64,000 nucleotides of DNA from Panulirus ornatus (lineage: Eukaryota; Arthropoda; Malacostraca; Decapoda; Palinuridae). The position numbers and the translations under genes were made by a program. How positions within the stretch are numbered: the stretch's first letter is position 1; each line of letters starts with the position of its first letter. Positions 22,751 through 35,244 of the stretch are shown here, in pieces. Under the pieces are notes generated by a model. The model ran no database searches. It was not told the DNA's origin and was given only the letters and a program-made list of their open reading frames with translations. The stretch covers positions 27,983,297 through 28,047,296 of the forward strand of contig NC_092241.1 of the NCBI RefSeq assembly GCF_036320965.1. The letters are read 5' to 3'.

Positions 22751-23350
22751 CATTAATCCTGACAGCAGCATTTTAAGCCACATAATTTGCCTTTCACTAA
22801 TACACTATCTCTTAAGATATATCTTTTTATGAGCCGGTAAATAGTTATCTCGTAATGTATCTAAACTGACAATGGGGAAAAGAAAAAAAGAAATCATACT
22901 TCAGATTAATCATGCTGTAGCGAATAATGCTTAAAGGTTAAGTTGTAAACCATTGTGTGAACGTTTAATTTAACTCATAAAGTCGTATCTAATCTTTCGT
23001 ATATTGAATGAAGGTTGTGTCCACCATGCAGTAGTTTAAATATAATATTTTTAGCATATCTTTTTGACATGAGTATTGATTACAAACTATTCTATTTATA
23101 TCAATATTAGTTTCTGCGAACCAATATTATTATCGATCAAAAAATATGAGAGAGTTTAATTAAACAACAATATCGAAAAATATATCAGCAATCTAAAAGA
23201 AATATGAAGAAAGAATTAAATCATCCACCAATAATTCTAAAAGTTCAGGGTTTATTAAACTCTTGACAAATGTAAGTTCAATCGCTGAACAATAAATATT
23301 ATGGATGGTACTGTGTACATACAATTTTCCTGTCTTGAATGAGGGTTAGG

Positions 23351-23351
<1 letters not shown>
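22751..23351. other. A+T-rich spacer
   Basis: Strongly A+T-rich, no gene or repeat recognised. Confidence 0.5.

Positions 23352-23405
<54 letters not shown>
23352..23405. repeat. (TG)n microsatellite
   Basis: Perfect TG run of about 54 bp. Confidence 0.97.
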
Positions 23406-23407
<2 letters not shown>

Positions 23408-23474
23408 ATATCTATCTGCTCTGTATAACGAGGGAGCTTTACACTTGAACATTTTCCTTCATACAATTTCTTGA

Positions 23475-23477
<3 letters not shown>

Positions 23478-23541
<64 letters not shown>
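23478..23541. repeat. (TA)n microsatellite
   Basis: Perfect TA run of about 64 bp at the 3' side of a minus-strand CR1-like LINE fragment. Confidence 0.97.
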
Positions 23542-23542
<1 letters not shown>

Positions 23543-23549
23543 GTATATA

Positions 23550-24055
23550 TATCTGCATTCACCATGTCCTCATTCATTCTATTGCATTCATCCACCAATC
23601 TTATGCTATAAAAGTACTTCTTTACATCTTCTTTTAACAAGCTTCTTGCTTAATTTCATGTTAAGTCTTCTGGTTACTCTGTTCCTATCGATCTCGATGA
23701 AATGTTCACTATCCACGTCATCAATCTGTCTTTAAAACGTAAAAGTTGTGATCAATTAGCCCCGCACTCTTCTCTCTTCCAAGATCGGGAAAAAAATTAA
23801 AGCCTGTAGCCTTTCCTTGTAGTTTAGCGCTCTTAATTTTCACCTGTTTTCTTTCCTTGTTGCCCCCTTCTGGACCTTCTCTATCAGCTCTTTGTGCCTC
23901 TTTAGGTGAGGTGACCAATCTGAGAAGCATGCTAGTTGAGGCCTCGTGTATGATGTGAATGGCTTGCTAAATAATACCTCATCCAAAAACTTGAAAGCTT
24001 TTGTGTATGTGTTTAAGATGTGTTCGCCTCCCTTCACAGGGTTAGTCATGATTAA
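23550..24055 (-). mobile_element. Decayed CR1/Jockey-type LINE, C-terminal fragment
   Basis: Minus-strand frames give WSPHLKRHKELIEKVQKGAT, then LNYKERLQAL and an ERRVRG-like block, then YFYSIRLVDECNRMNEDMVN near the 3' end. This order (SPHL..IE.IE.VQRRAT, YEERL..L, RR.RGD, NR.V..WN.L) is the usual C-terminal signature of CR1/L2/Jockey-group LINEs. It is a different clade from the RTE-like elements here. Stops and frameshifts make it non-functional. Confidence 0.7.
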
Positions 24056-24129
24056 GATTTCCTAGTAAAATCTAAAATTACCTTAGAAAGATGTGCCTAA
24101 CGAATACTCTTGGGATTAATTTTAGTATG

Positions 24130-25200
24130 TTAGTATTCTAGTATATCATAGTATGAAGTTGAAGATGGCGTGTGCTTGGGATGAGGTGGCATGCGAAGTG
24201 AGAAAGCCTTGGAAAATGGAATGATGAAAAGAGAGGAAGTAGTGAATGCCTTCTATTAGATAAGGTAAGGCAATGCAGCTTGGTAAATAGAATCTCAGTT
24301 GAATTTCTAGATAACAGATGGAAAAAAATATTGGTGCTTACTATTTTCGGGTAACTGAAGTTAATGTGGTCCAAGGTGACGCGGCTGCGGGCGGCCAGAA
24401 CGCTTATATAATGCCTTATATAAACACAAGGAAGATCATAAAGAATGCTCAAATTAAACAGTTATAAGTCCATTAAGTACACCTGGTAAGGTGTACGAAC
24501 AAATGGTGACTGAAGGTGGTAGTATACGCAGGAAAAGTGATTGAAAAGGAACACTGTGGCTTCAAGAGAGATAGAGTACTATGTGTGGACCAGCAATTTC
24601 CTTTTAAAGTTTTGTGTGAGAAATACTTGGAGAGAATGACACTCGCATGACTCATTGTGGTTCTGGATTTACAATGTGACAGGGTTTATAGTGAGGCCTG
24701 TAGACGTTACGAATGTATAGGGTAAATGGAAAATCACGAAACGCGGTTAACTGTTTATACCAGAAGAGTTAGGCATGACTTCGAGAAGGGCAATGAGAAG
24801 GGTGAGCGGTTTCTGGTGAAACTGGGTCTCCGCCAGGGTTGTGTGATGTCATCGTGGTTGTTATATGTGTTTATGGACGGGGTGACGAGGGAGGTAAACA
24901 CTAAGGTCCTAGGCCGTGGGGCGAGTCTGAGGTATGCTACCACTCGGGAGGCATGGCAGGTGAATGACACGGATCTAGCTAGTGGTAGACTTCAGAGAAA
25001 AACTCCAAACGCTGGTGACAGAGTTTGAAGGTACAGTGTGAAATGAGAAAGTTTCGATTAAATGTGACAAAAAATATAATAGTAATGTGCAGCAGAAAGG
25101 TGAGGCAGCTTGATATGAGATCAACTTTGAATGGCGAGGACCTGGAAAAGTAGGGTGTTCTGGGCACCTAGAAATAGACGAGGAAGTGGATGGAACCATC
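24130..25200 (+). mobile_element. Decayed RTE-like LINE, RT region
   Basis: The plus strand follows the intact element: an EEVV block near 24234, a STPGKVYE block near 24475, CGFK near 24558, FKVLCEKYLER near 24610, and a frame 24726-25028 containing VKLGLRQGCVMSSWLLYVFM and VTREVNTKVLGRGASL. Stops at several positions; the FADD box is lost. Downstream similarity fades near 25200. Confidence 0.8.
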
Positions 25201-27405
25201 ATCTAGGCCTAAGTGGGTCATAGTACCTACATATCCATGAGTACCTACGACGAGATTCTGCACGGGACGGCTAGCGAGGGGCACTCAGCACTTGTCTTGC
25301 TTGTTGAATCATACTGTCTCTCTCCAGCTCTGCCGCTCTTGAATAATCATCTATCCGAAGTTAATCACGGAGTGACGTCAGTCAAGAGTCTGATGTTCAT
25401 ATATTTCTTTACTTCATGCATGTTTCTAGTTCATCCTGCTATCGCAATACTTAAGCCTTCATTTCTTCCTGTAGGACACTCATGTTTTCGTTTGATATCT
25501 CTTTAATCTGTTCTAAGAAAAATTCCCGACTTGATGAATCTGTTATCTTCGTTGTTAAGATGTTTTCAGATTTAAAACGTTACTCTTTATGCCTCTTATT
25601 TTTCATCATACATATACAACCATGTATCTCTACTCTCTTCTTTCCAGATTTCTGTTGCTCTTTATGCCTTGCATTTGTTACCACACAGACATATAACTTC
25701 ATGTATTGACGCTGAACGACAATAAACGTAACGTATTCACTTTTGATAACAGGAGTTCAAATGCCATAACCGACTTACGGGGAATTAGATATACGCAAAT
25801 GACTCCTAATGGGTTACTGAGGTCCAGCAAATTGCACTCAAGCCACTCCCAGCCAGAGAACGTGTTCTGTCTCAGAAGAAATGAAACTGACTCAGACGGA
25901 TTGGAATGGGCCATGTCTAGCGTTGTAAGTGGCGCTTTTACATGATGGATCGTATTTTATTTCAGGAGACCGGGACGTGTTTAATCATATAAGCAATTAT
26001 GCATGCTAATGTTGAGGATTAATTTACTTCTCTCCAGAGCAGATGGTTCAGATGGTGTTGGCTGAGTCTTACACATTATCATTCCTTGATGACCATCTTA
26101 TGATTATTCTGTATAATGATTTGGACTACTTATTACAACCATCCAGTCAGACCGGTAACTGTATGGCGTTATCTATTCACTGGAACATCCGGGCACTCCT
26201 GTAGATAAATGAGTGTATCTGTGGTGTGAAGACACAGGCAGTACCTAGTTAACGCACGCCTGCTCGCTATCGTTGCCCAACTATGATCCTAGCGGAAAAC
26301 AAGAGTCTTACATTTGATGTTAATTCTAATCTTTTGGAATCCATTTGTTCAACTTGGCTCTCTGACTTTACTCCACACACATGTATTTTTTTTTGGATAC
26401 TCCTGACGTGTAGAATTTACTACATCATTTGGGTTTCTAAAAATTACCAACAAGCTACGACTTTTCACGTTTTAAACTTCAGCCTATAGCCGACCTCTTA
26501 ATTGGTGCTACTAAAGCAATACCATGCAAAACTAGTATCAAGCAGCTATATAAGCGATTTCAATAAACGTTTTAAATAACATAAAAATTTGTACATAGCC
26601 ATGCGTCAGCGAGCGATATATGACGATCAGTTTATCATTAATGTATCACTGACACACGTCATGTAAACTTAACGATCGTCATAGTAAAAAAAAAAAAAAA
26701 AAGATCGTTAATATTTATGATAGAGAAAAATATCTCGTCAGCTAAACATCTTAAAGCGAAAATACTCAGTCTGTCTCTAACACCCTAAGTCGCCCCCCCA
26801 ACCCTCCGCCCCCAACCCCCCCCCCCACCCCCCGTGGAAAAAGCGAGATCTTAGTCCACGAAATTTTTTTTTTTTAATAACACATACGGAGAAGAGCGAA
26901 GTCATAGTCCTCGCTAAGTCTTAAGGATAAAAAATTTCACACGTTTGCCCTCCCGCCTGGCCACTTTACATGGTATATGATCTACCGTTACTCAGTATGT
27001 GCTTACTGCGTGCTTCGGTATGCTACTGCAACACTTCCTGCTGTCGAATGCCTATACCAGTCGTCCGTAAATGGTTCCCTAATTAAGGTCTTGCAAGACA
27101 TCATAATTAGATTATCGCTAGGTCCCTTTCTGCAGTTTTTGACTGTCGCAAACGATGAGGTTAGCGTTTTCGTGCTATAACCCTTGCATTGACCTGATGT
27201 TTGTTGCTGCTTCTTGATAACACTAAAAGGACGTCATTTCCTTATAGTAATGTTAAATAAAAATTAGGACTCGTTGATTGTGTGCTGGAGCCTTTACTCC
27301 AATCAATCATTCGTCACTATCATGAAAGACACATTTATTTTTGTGTCAAAAACACAGACACAAAAGCAATCTGCTGATTCTGCACACATAAACAAAAACA
27401 TATTT

Positions 27406-27408
<3 letters not shown>
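25201..27408. other. Long spacer, nothing recognised
   Basis: A+T-rich with frames up to 97 codons and no motif. Includes an A17 run near 26686 and a C-rich stretch at 26792-26833. No gene can be supported. Confidence 0.5.

Positions 27409-27458
<50 letters not shown>
27409..27458. repeat. (CA)n microsatellite
   Basis: Perfect CA run of about 50 bp. Confidence 0.97.
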
Positions 27459-28377
<919 letters not shown>

Positions 28378-28389
28378 CTTTTTTTTTTC

Positions 28390-28518
28390 TCCTGTGAGTC
28401 CACAAGGAAAATGAAACACGATAAATTCCCAAGTGCACTTGGGAATTTACCGTGTTTCCTTTTCCCCGTGGACTCATAGGAATATACTTGATCACGCGCA
28501 AAACTGTGATCCTTTCCA

Positions 28519-28519
<1 letters not shown>
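28390..28519. mobile_element. Palindromic (foldback) repeat element
   Basis: Positions 28390-28481 form a 92-bp spacer-free palindrome centred between 28435 and 28436 (CCCAAGTGCACTTGGG), five mismatches per 46-bp arm. The following 38 bp (CTTGATCACGCGCAAAACTG and on) matches 52670-52706. TA runs flank both sides. Same repeat family as 20986-21116 and 52443-52706. Confidence 0.88.

Positions 28520-28600
<81 letters not shown>
28520..28600. repeat. (TA)n microsatellite
   Basis: TA run of about 80 bp with a TACATA interruption near its left end. Confidence 0.96.
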
Positions 28601-28603
<3 letters not shown>

Positions 28604-29990
28604 TGGGAATGTCCAAGGGATAAAGTCTGGGGTTAGTGTGAGGGTGAGAGCAGAGGAGGGGTGGTACTTCTGATGAAGGAGCAGTCTCGAGAATGTGCTT
28701 AAGATGGTAAGGAAGCGAGTTCCAGAGTAACGTGGGTTAGGATGACAGTATGTTAGAAGCAGGTGCCTGTCAGGAGCAACGCGGTTTCAAGAATGGTAAG
28801 GGAAGAATGGATCAGCCATTCATTTTGAGTAATTGGGGTAAGAAAAAAATACTTAGAAGAAGAGAGAAATTTGTATGTGAAATTTATGGACCTGGAAAAA
28901 GAGTATGATAAGTTGAAGATGTCGCGTGAAAGGTGCGAGGAAGTGGGAGGAAAGCTACAAGACGCAAAGAAGATTTTACCAAGAGAGTACGGTGTGTGCG
29001 AGTAGTAAGGAGAAGGGTGACTTGTTCAGCGTGAAGTTTGATCTACATCAAGGGTGTGTGATACCACTGTGGCTCTTTGGTCTGTGTCTGGATGGATTAA
29101 TGACAAAGTGATATGAGAGGCTATTGGAGCGAGAGGCTAGTGTACAATATTCTGCGGTGGGGGATAGCTTGGGAGGTTAGTCAGTTGCTTGCAGATGACA
29201 CGGCTCTGGTCGTAGACTCGATTGAGAAGCTGCATAAGCTGGCATTTGAGTTTAGGAATGTGTGTGTGAAAGGAGGAAGAGTTAAAGTGAAAAGAACTAA
29301 GTTGATGAGGTTTATGAGGAGACGCACTTTGGTTTGACTGTGAGTTAGGCTGAAGAGAAACCGGAGGATGTGGAGTTCTCCTAGACACCTGAGAGTGGCC
29401 ACAACAGCGGATGAAATCATTAGGATCAAAGTTAATCATTGGGTAGGTACGGGAGAAAGATTTGAGTGTATTGGGAGTATGTGGCAAGAGAGGTCGCTGG
29501 CTGTGAGGGCAAAGCTATACATGTTTGAGGGTGGAGTGGTTCTGACGGTGATGTATGGGTGCATGTTGTGGGCCTAGAAGAATCAGAGAGAACGGAAGAA
29601 GGTAGATGTGTTGGAAATTGAATATGTGAGGACGATATTTCTTGTGAGAAGGGTTGATCGTGTAAGAAATGACTGCACAGTAAGAGAGAGGTGTAGTAGG
29701 CAGTAAGCAGACTATGATAAGAGAGAGCTGGACAGGGTGAGTTAAAGCAGTCTGGAAACATGGACCGGATAATTGAAGAGAAACCGATTACGATGATACA
29801 CGTTCCAGATATGGAGGGAACAAGGAGAAGAGGTTAAGAAGGATGTTGGAAGGATGGAGAGAGAGAGAGACTTTGAGTCATCGAGACTTGAACGTGTAGT
29901 ATGGTTAGATGCTTGCATGAGATAGAATGATTTGGAACAATATGGCATACAGGGTAAAACATATTCGCTATGGGTAATTCGGCTTGAATG
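28601..29990 (+). mobile_element. Decayed RTE-like LINE, nearly full RT and C terminus
   Basis: Homology blocks in order: [20 protein letters not shown] 5' text (28606), CGFKNG near 28780, a degraded YDKLK motif, KFDLHQGCVIPLWLFGLCLD (29035-29095), QLLADDTALVVDS (29185-29225), YGCMLWA near 29560, VLEIEYVRTIF near 29610, and a C-terminal DRMIWNNMAYR block near 29945. Many frameshifts; catalytic FADD has become LADD. No tail hairpin or poly-A is recognisable at the 3' end. Confidence 0.8.
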
Positions 29991-30403
29991 GTACCAAAGG
30001 TCATACACACAAATTATAAGAAATTATAACATGTAATTTCATGGCTGAATAGATATCACTGAAAAAGAAATAGCCAGTGACCTGGGAAACTTTCCCCTCT
30101 GATCATGTGAAAATCAGTATGAAGATTGCCTTTCCAAACTGGTTATTCTGGGGATTATATAGCCACACTAGTGAAGAAGTGCAGTTTCTCGCCCAAGCCT
30201 GCATTTCGTCATGTAATGAATCATCTGTTGAGTAAAAGCTCTGGTTTAAAGTTAAGAGATCACGAAACTTAAGATTATCGCTGTCGAAGAGGAAACTGAT
30301 GAATTATGTATGAGTTAACATCTGATGAAGAAACTTCATGTCTGATTTGTTGATTCTGGATTACTTTGCTAATTCGTCATTTTCTCTTAAAAGTAATCAA
30401 GTC

Positions 30404-30407
<4 letters not shown>
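29991..30407. other. Spacer, nothing recognised
   Basis: A+T-rich, no gene seen. Confidence 0.5.

Positions 30408-30466
<59 letters not shown>
30408..30466. repeat. (TA)n microsatellite
   Basis: Perfect TA run of about 59 bp. Confidence 0.97.
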
Positions 30467-30468
<2 letters not shown>

Positions 30469-31511
30469 ACAGGAATCAACATTCATATAATAAAGAGACA
30501 GTTATCTGTGCCGTGACGAACTTTTTATAGCAATATACAGAAGATAATTATCTAATTATCTATATCACCTTATCCACAAATACTGAAGCAACATTGATCC
30601 TTATTGTGTAACTTCCCATAAATGCTTTCTACCCTTCTTTGCTGCTTGAGTCGTTAGCCAGTGTGAAAGTGCTCGAACGTACGTCTTGTTTTACGGATCA
30701 GAAATGAAGTCTCGGTAAGTGGCAACTGTTGGCAGGATTTTGCCCCACAAGATCCAGAGAAAACGCGAGTCCAATTTTGTCGAGAGTTGGGCCCACGTAC
30801 GTCCCTTATCGCAACGGTGTTATCCGAGCATACCATAGTCAAGAGGCGGACTTTAAGACTAAGTCCTTCCGCTAAACATTTTCATATTCATCTGCACAAT
30901 AGTTACGCAACACAATTAATATTCGTTTCAAAACTTGCACGTTTAAGAAACGTTTGTTAGTGGTCGTTTAGAAATGTTTTATTTCATCGTATCAATGGAG
31001 TATTTGAAGAATGAACCTGCCGATTCCTGGCGTTAATGTAAGGTCTTGCTCTGTGTCATAAGATTACCGCGTGGGAAATGTTTGGACTGGAAGGAATGCA
31101 ATAAGATGTATGAGGTGAGTTCGGAGTTGTGGACAATTTTCATTATACATAAGACTGGGAGGCCCTTTGCTGTCAGCAACTATGATGATATCAGAGAGTG
31201 TTCTCGGAAATTAAGAGATGTAGACAGGGGTTATTATATAGTAGAATGTGCTGGAAGCCTACCTAAACCTCATGCCCAGGAGATATTATAAATGAGACTA
31301 TAATGAGCAAGATATTCATACACATGGGATCGAACTGGTAGGTGACAATTGTGGACAGAGAGGCGGGAGGCTAAGAACTGGGCCAGTTGAGGAAGACGAC
31401 AGCAGTGGACAAGATTCAGGTGAGGCTCACACAGCTTTAAGAAGGTATGATACACGAGACTAGTGGGGGAGATACAAGGGGTAGACAGGAGTCATTATAT
31501 ATGAGTCTAGG
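30467..31511. other. Spacer, nothing recognised
   Basis: Frames of 60-81 codons (30654-30842 minus, 31046-31291 plus) with normal complexity but no recognised motif. The last 400 bp contain scattered words resembling the repeat that follows. Confidence 0.4.
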
Positions 31512-31850
31512 AAAACTGAGAGCCGTGGGCATCGCTATCTTATATTGTGACTATGCTAGATGAGAACTGTGAGCAAAAGTCAATCATGTCTAAGACGAGA
31601 GCTGTGGGCAATGATCACAGTGTCTAAGACTCTCCTAGATGATATATCTTACTGTGGGCAGTGGTAACTGAATCTGAGAATATGCAGGGAGGAAAGCAGT
31701 GGTCAATATATCTGAGACTCTACTGAGAGGATGAGAGCTGTGGGCAGGGATCAATATACCTGACAATATCAGGGGATGAGAACTGTCGAAGAGGAACTAT
31801 CATATCTGATAAGGTGCTGGAAAAATGTGAACTGTGGTCGAGAGTCCTGA
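31512..31850. repeat. Decayed minisatellite, 38-50 bp units
   Basis: A motif close to GAGARCTGTGGGCAGTGATC recurs near 31518, 31562, 31600, 31648, 31692, 31734, 31778 and 31817, often followed by AATATATCTGAGACTCT-like text. Confidence 0.6.
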
Positions 31851-32125
31851 CGATAGATTTTGATCAAGTCGTCCGTTCAGTTTCATCTCTAGGCAGCTGC
31901 TTCAGCCAATGGGGTATAAAGCATGCAGGTCCAGCCGAGGCTGGGCTAATAGGAGTGTTTGGAAGCGGGTCAGGCAGGTGACCGGCGCGTGCCTCCTGCC
32001 CCAGGAGTAAGGAGGACGCGACGGTCAGGGTTACGAAGGTCAACAGTTTACGTGATGCTTGTGGTCAGTTTTCTCTTCGTTTATCTGAACGCATCCAGTA
32101 AACACAGATCTCCCTTCAAATGACC

Positions 32126-32134
<9 letters not shown>

Positions 32135-32192
<58 letters not shown>
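32135..32192. repeat. (TA)n microsatellite at a SINE-like tail
   Basis: TA run preceded by CATACATACATA; passes into the T-run of the next element. Confidence 0.96.
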
Positions 32193-32201
<9 letters not shown>

Positions 32202-32436
32202 TTTTTCTTTTAAACTATTTGCCATTTCCCGCGTCAGCGAGGTAGCGTTAAGAACAGAGGACTGGGCCTTTCTTGGAATATCCTCACCTGGCCCCCTCTG
32301 TTCCTTCTTTTGGAAAATTAAAAAAAAAAAAAATGAGAGGGGAGGATTTCCAGCCCCCCGCTCCCTCCCCTTTTAGTCGCCTTCTACGACACGCAGGGAA
32401 TACGTGGGAAGTATTCTTAATCCCCTATCCCCAGGG

Positions 32437-32438
<2 letters not shown>
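32193..32438 (-). mobile_element. SINE-like repeat, full copy
   Basis: Full minus-strand copy with GGGGATAGGGG-type head (near 32438), GTCGTAGAAGGCGACTAAAA core, G-rich block, internal T-run, tail hairpin CCTCGC-TGAC-GCGGG (32228-32242) and poly-A. On the minus strand it lies directly downstream of the intact LINE's poly-A and (TA)n. Confidence 0.9.

Positions 32439-32504
<66 letters not shown>
32439..32504. repeat. (TA)n microsatellite between LINE tail and SINE-like head
   Basis: Perfect TA run of about 66 bp. Confidence 0.97.
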
Positions 32505-32522
<18 letters not shown>

Positions 32523-32545
32523 TTTTTTATACTTTGTCGCTGTCT

Positions 32546-32560
32546 CCCGCGTTTGCGAGG
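32546..32560 (-). other. LINE 3'-tail hairpin
   Basis: On the minus (sense) strand, CCTCGC-AAAC-GCGGG can pair as a 5-bp GC stem with one bulged U and a 4-nt loop, about 17 nt before the poly-A. The same stem occurs in the SINE-like copies with different loops, which suggests a structure recognised by the LINE reverse transcriptase. Recognition itself is inference. Confidence 0.6.
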
Positions 32561-32713
32561 TAGCGCAAGGAAACAGACGAAAGAAATGGCCCCCCCCCCC
32601 CCCATACACATGTACATACACACGTCCACACACGCAAATATACATACCTACACAGCTTTCCATGGTTTACCCCAGACGCTTCACATGCCTCGCTTCAATC
32701 CACTGACAGCACG

Positions 32714-35242
32714 TCAACCCCTGTATACCACATGACTCCAATTCACTCTATTTCTTGCCCTCCTTTCACCCTCCTGCATGTTCAGGCCCCGATCACACAA
32801 AATCTTTTTCACTCCATCTTTCCACCTCCAATTTGGTCTCCCTCTTCTCCTCGTTCCCTCCACCTCCGACACATATATCCTCTTGGTCAATCTCTCCTCA
32901 CTCATTCTCTCCATGTGCCCAAACCATTTCAAAACACCCTCTTCTGCTCTCTCAACCACGCTCTTTTTATTTCCACACATCTCTCTTACCCTTACGTTAC
33001 TTACTCGATCAAACCACCTCACACCACACATTGTCCTCAAACATCTCATTTCCAGCACATCCATCCTCCTGCGCACATCTCTATCCATAGCCCACGCCTC
33101 GCAACCATACAACATTGTTGGAACCACTATTCCCTCAAACATACCCATTTTTGCTTTCCGAGATAGTGTTCTCGACTTCCACACATTTTTCAAGGCTCCC
33201 AAAATTTTCGCCCCCTCCCCCACCCTATGATCCACTTCCGCTTCCATGGTTCCATCCGCTGACAGATCCACTCCCAGATATCTAAAACACTTCACTTCCT
33301 CCAGTTTTTCTCCATTCAAACTCACCTCCCAATTGACTTGACCCTCACCCCTACTGTACCTAATAACCTTGCTCTTATTCACATTTACTCTCAACTTTCT
33401 TCTTCCACACACTTTACCAAACTCAGTCACCAGCTTCTGCAGTTTCTCACATGAATCAGCCACCAGCGCTGTATCATCAGCGAACAACAACTGACTCACT
33501 TCCCAAGCTCTCTCATCCCCAACAGACTTCATACTTGCCCCTCTTTCCAGGACTCTTGCATTTACCTCCCTTACAACCCCATCCATAAACAAATTAAACA
33601 ACCATGGAGACATCACACACCCCTGCCGCAAACCTACATTCACTGAGAACCAATCACTTTCCTCTCTTCCTACACGTACACATGCCTTACATCCTCGATA
33701 AAAACTTTTCACTGCTTCTAACAACTTGCCTCCCACACCATATATTCTTAATACCTTCCACAGAGCATCTCTATCAACTCTATCATATGCCTTCTCCAGA
33801 TCCATAAATGCTACATACAAATCCATTTGCTTTTCTAAGTATTTCTCACATACATTCTTCAAAGCAAACACCTGATCCACACATCCTCTACCACTTCTGA
33901 AACCACACTGCTCTTCCCCAATCTGATGCTCTGTACATGCCTTCACCCTCTCAATCAATACCCTCCCATATAATTTACCAGGAATACTCAACAAACTTAT
34001 ACCTCTGTAATTTGAGCACTCACTCTTATCCCCTTTGCCTTTGTACAATGGCACTATGCACGCATTCCGCCAATCCTCAGGCACCTCACCATGAGTCATA
34101 CATACATTAAATAACCTTACCAACCAGTCAACAATACAGTCACCCCCTTTCTTAATAAATTCCACTGCAATACCATCCAAACCTGCTGCCTTGCCGGCTT
34201 TCATCTTCCGCAAAGCTTTTACTACCTCTTCTCTGTTTACCAAATCATTTTCCCTAACCCTCTCACTTTGCACACCACCTCGACCAAAACACCCTATATC
34301 TGCCACTCTGTCATCAGACACATTCAACAAACCTTCAAAATACTCATTCCATCTCCTTCTCACATCACCGCTACTTGTTATCACCTCCCCATTTACGCCC
34401 TTCACTGAAGTTCCCATTTGCTCCCTTGTCTTACGCACCCTATTTACCTCCTTCCAGAACATCTTTTTATTTTCCCTAAAATTTACTGATAGTCTCTCAC
34501 CCCAACTCTCATTTGCCCTTTTTTTCACCTCTTGCACCTTTCTCTTGACCTCCTGTCTCTTTCTTTTATACTTCTCCCACTCAATTGCATTTTTTCCCTG
34601 CAAAAATCGTCCAAATGCCTCTCTCTTCTCTTTCACTAATACTCTTACTTCTTCATCCCACCACTCACTACCCTTTCTAAACAGCCCACCTCCCACTCTT
34701 CTCATGCCACAAGCATCTTTTGCGCAATCCATCACTGATTCCCTAAATACATCCCATTCCTCCCCCACTCCCCTTACTTCCATTGTTCTCACCTTTTTCC
34801 ATTCTGTACACAGTCTCTCCTGGTACTTCCCCACACAGGTCTCCTTCCCAAGCTCACTTACTCTCACCACCTTCTTCACCCCAACATTCACTCCTCTTTT
34901 CTGAAAACCCATACTAATCTTCACCTTAGCCTCCACAAGATAATGATCAGACATCCCTCCAGTTGCACCTCTCAGCACATTAACATCCAAAAGTCTCTCT
35001 TTCGCACGCCTGTCAATTAACACGTAATCCAATAACGCTCTCTGGCCATCTCTCCTACTTACATAAGTATACTTATGTATATCTCGCTTTTTAAACCAGG
35101 TATTCCCAATCATCGGTCCTTTTTCAGCACATAAATCTACAAGCTCTTCACCATTTCCATTTACAACACTGAACACCCCATGCATACCAATTATTCCCTC
35201 AACTGCCACATTACTCACCTTTGCATTTAAATCACCCATCAC
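32714..35242 (-). CDS. LINE endonuclease / reverse transcriptase, 5'-truncated
   Basis: An 842-codon uninterrupted frame, the longest in the window. Residues 1-105 are the C-terminal half of an APE-like endonuclease: GDLNAKV at 3-9, DYVLIDRR at 72-79 and the catalytic SDH at 98-100; the N-terminal catalytic Asn/Glu part is missing. Residues about 185-300 form a basic linker. The reverse transcriptase spans about 340-690: AGLDGI (353-358), IVPLYKGKGD (396-405), NYRGISLLS (411-419), CGFRSGRG (446-453), DLEKAYD with catalytic Asp 481, GLRQGCVMSPWLF (537-549) and the FADD box (587-590). The C terminus has YGCEAW (712-717) and RGRPNWRWKDG (800-810), typical of RTE-group elements. In life it would nick DNA and copy its own RNA in the nucleus. 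The apparent start Met is just the first Met after the truncation, so this is a retrotransposon remnant, not a host gene. Confidence 0.92.
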   Translation of the reverse strand: MMGDLNAKVSNVAVEGIIGMHGVFSVVNGNGEELVDLCAEKGPMIGNTWFKKRDIHKYTYVSRRDGQRALLDYVLIDRRAKERLLDVNVLRGATGGMSDHYLVEAKVKISMGFQKRGVNVGVKKVVRVSELGKETCVGKYQERLCTEWKKVRTMEVRGVGEEWDVFRESVMDCAKDACGMRRVGGGLFRKGSEWWDEEVRVLVKEKREAFGRFLQGKNAIEWEKYKRKRQEVKRKVQEVKKRANESWGERLSVNFRENKKMFWKEVNRVRKTREQMGTSVKGVNGEVITSSGDVRRRWNEYFEGLLNVSDDRVADIGCFGRGGVQSERVRENDLVNREEVVKALRKMKAGKAAGLDGIAVEFIKKGGDCIVDWLVRLFNVCMTHGEVPEDWRNACIVPLYKGKGDKSECSNYRGISLLSIPGKLYGRVLIERVKACTEHQIGEEQCGFRSGRGCVDQVFALKNVCEKYLEKQMDLYVAFMDLEKAYDRVDRDALWKVLRIYGVGGKLLEAVKSFYRGCKACVRVGREESDWFSVNVGLRQGCVMSPWLFNLFMDGVVREVNARVLERGASMKSVGDERAWEVSQLLFADDTALVADSCEKLQKLVTEFGKVCGRRKLRVNVNKSKVIRYSRGEGQVNWEVSLNGEKLEEVKCFRYLGVDLSADGTMEAEVDHRVGEGAKILGALKNVWKSRTLSRKAKMGMFEGIVVPTMLYGCEAWAMDRDVRRRMDVLEMRCLRTMCGVRWFDRVSNVRVREMCGNKKSVVERAEEGVLKWFGHMERMSEERLTKRIYVSEVEGTRRRGRPNWRWKDGVKKILCDRGLNMQEGERRARNRVNWSHVVYRG

Positions 35243-35244
35243 TA

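Noticed and set aside
32732..33230. Plus-strand frames of 111-150 codons
   Set aside because: They are antisense to the LINE coding frame and recur identically at 19298-19888 for the same reason.
34191..34904. 237-codon plus-strand frame
   Set aside because: Antisense of the LINE endonuclease/RT frame; Ser/Thr/Phe/Leu-rich as expected of a shadow.
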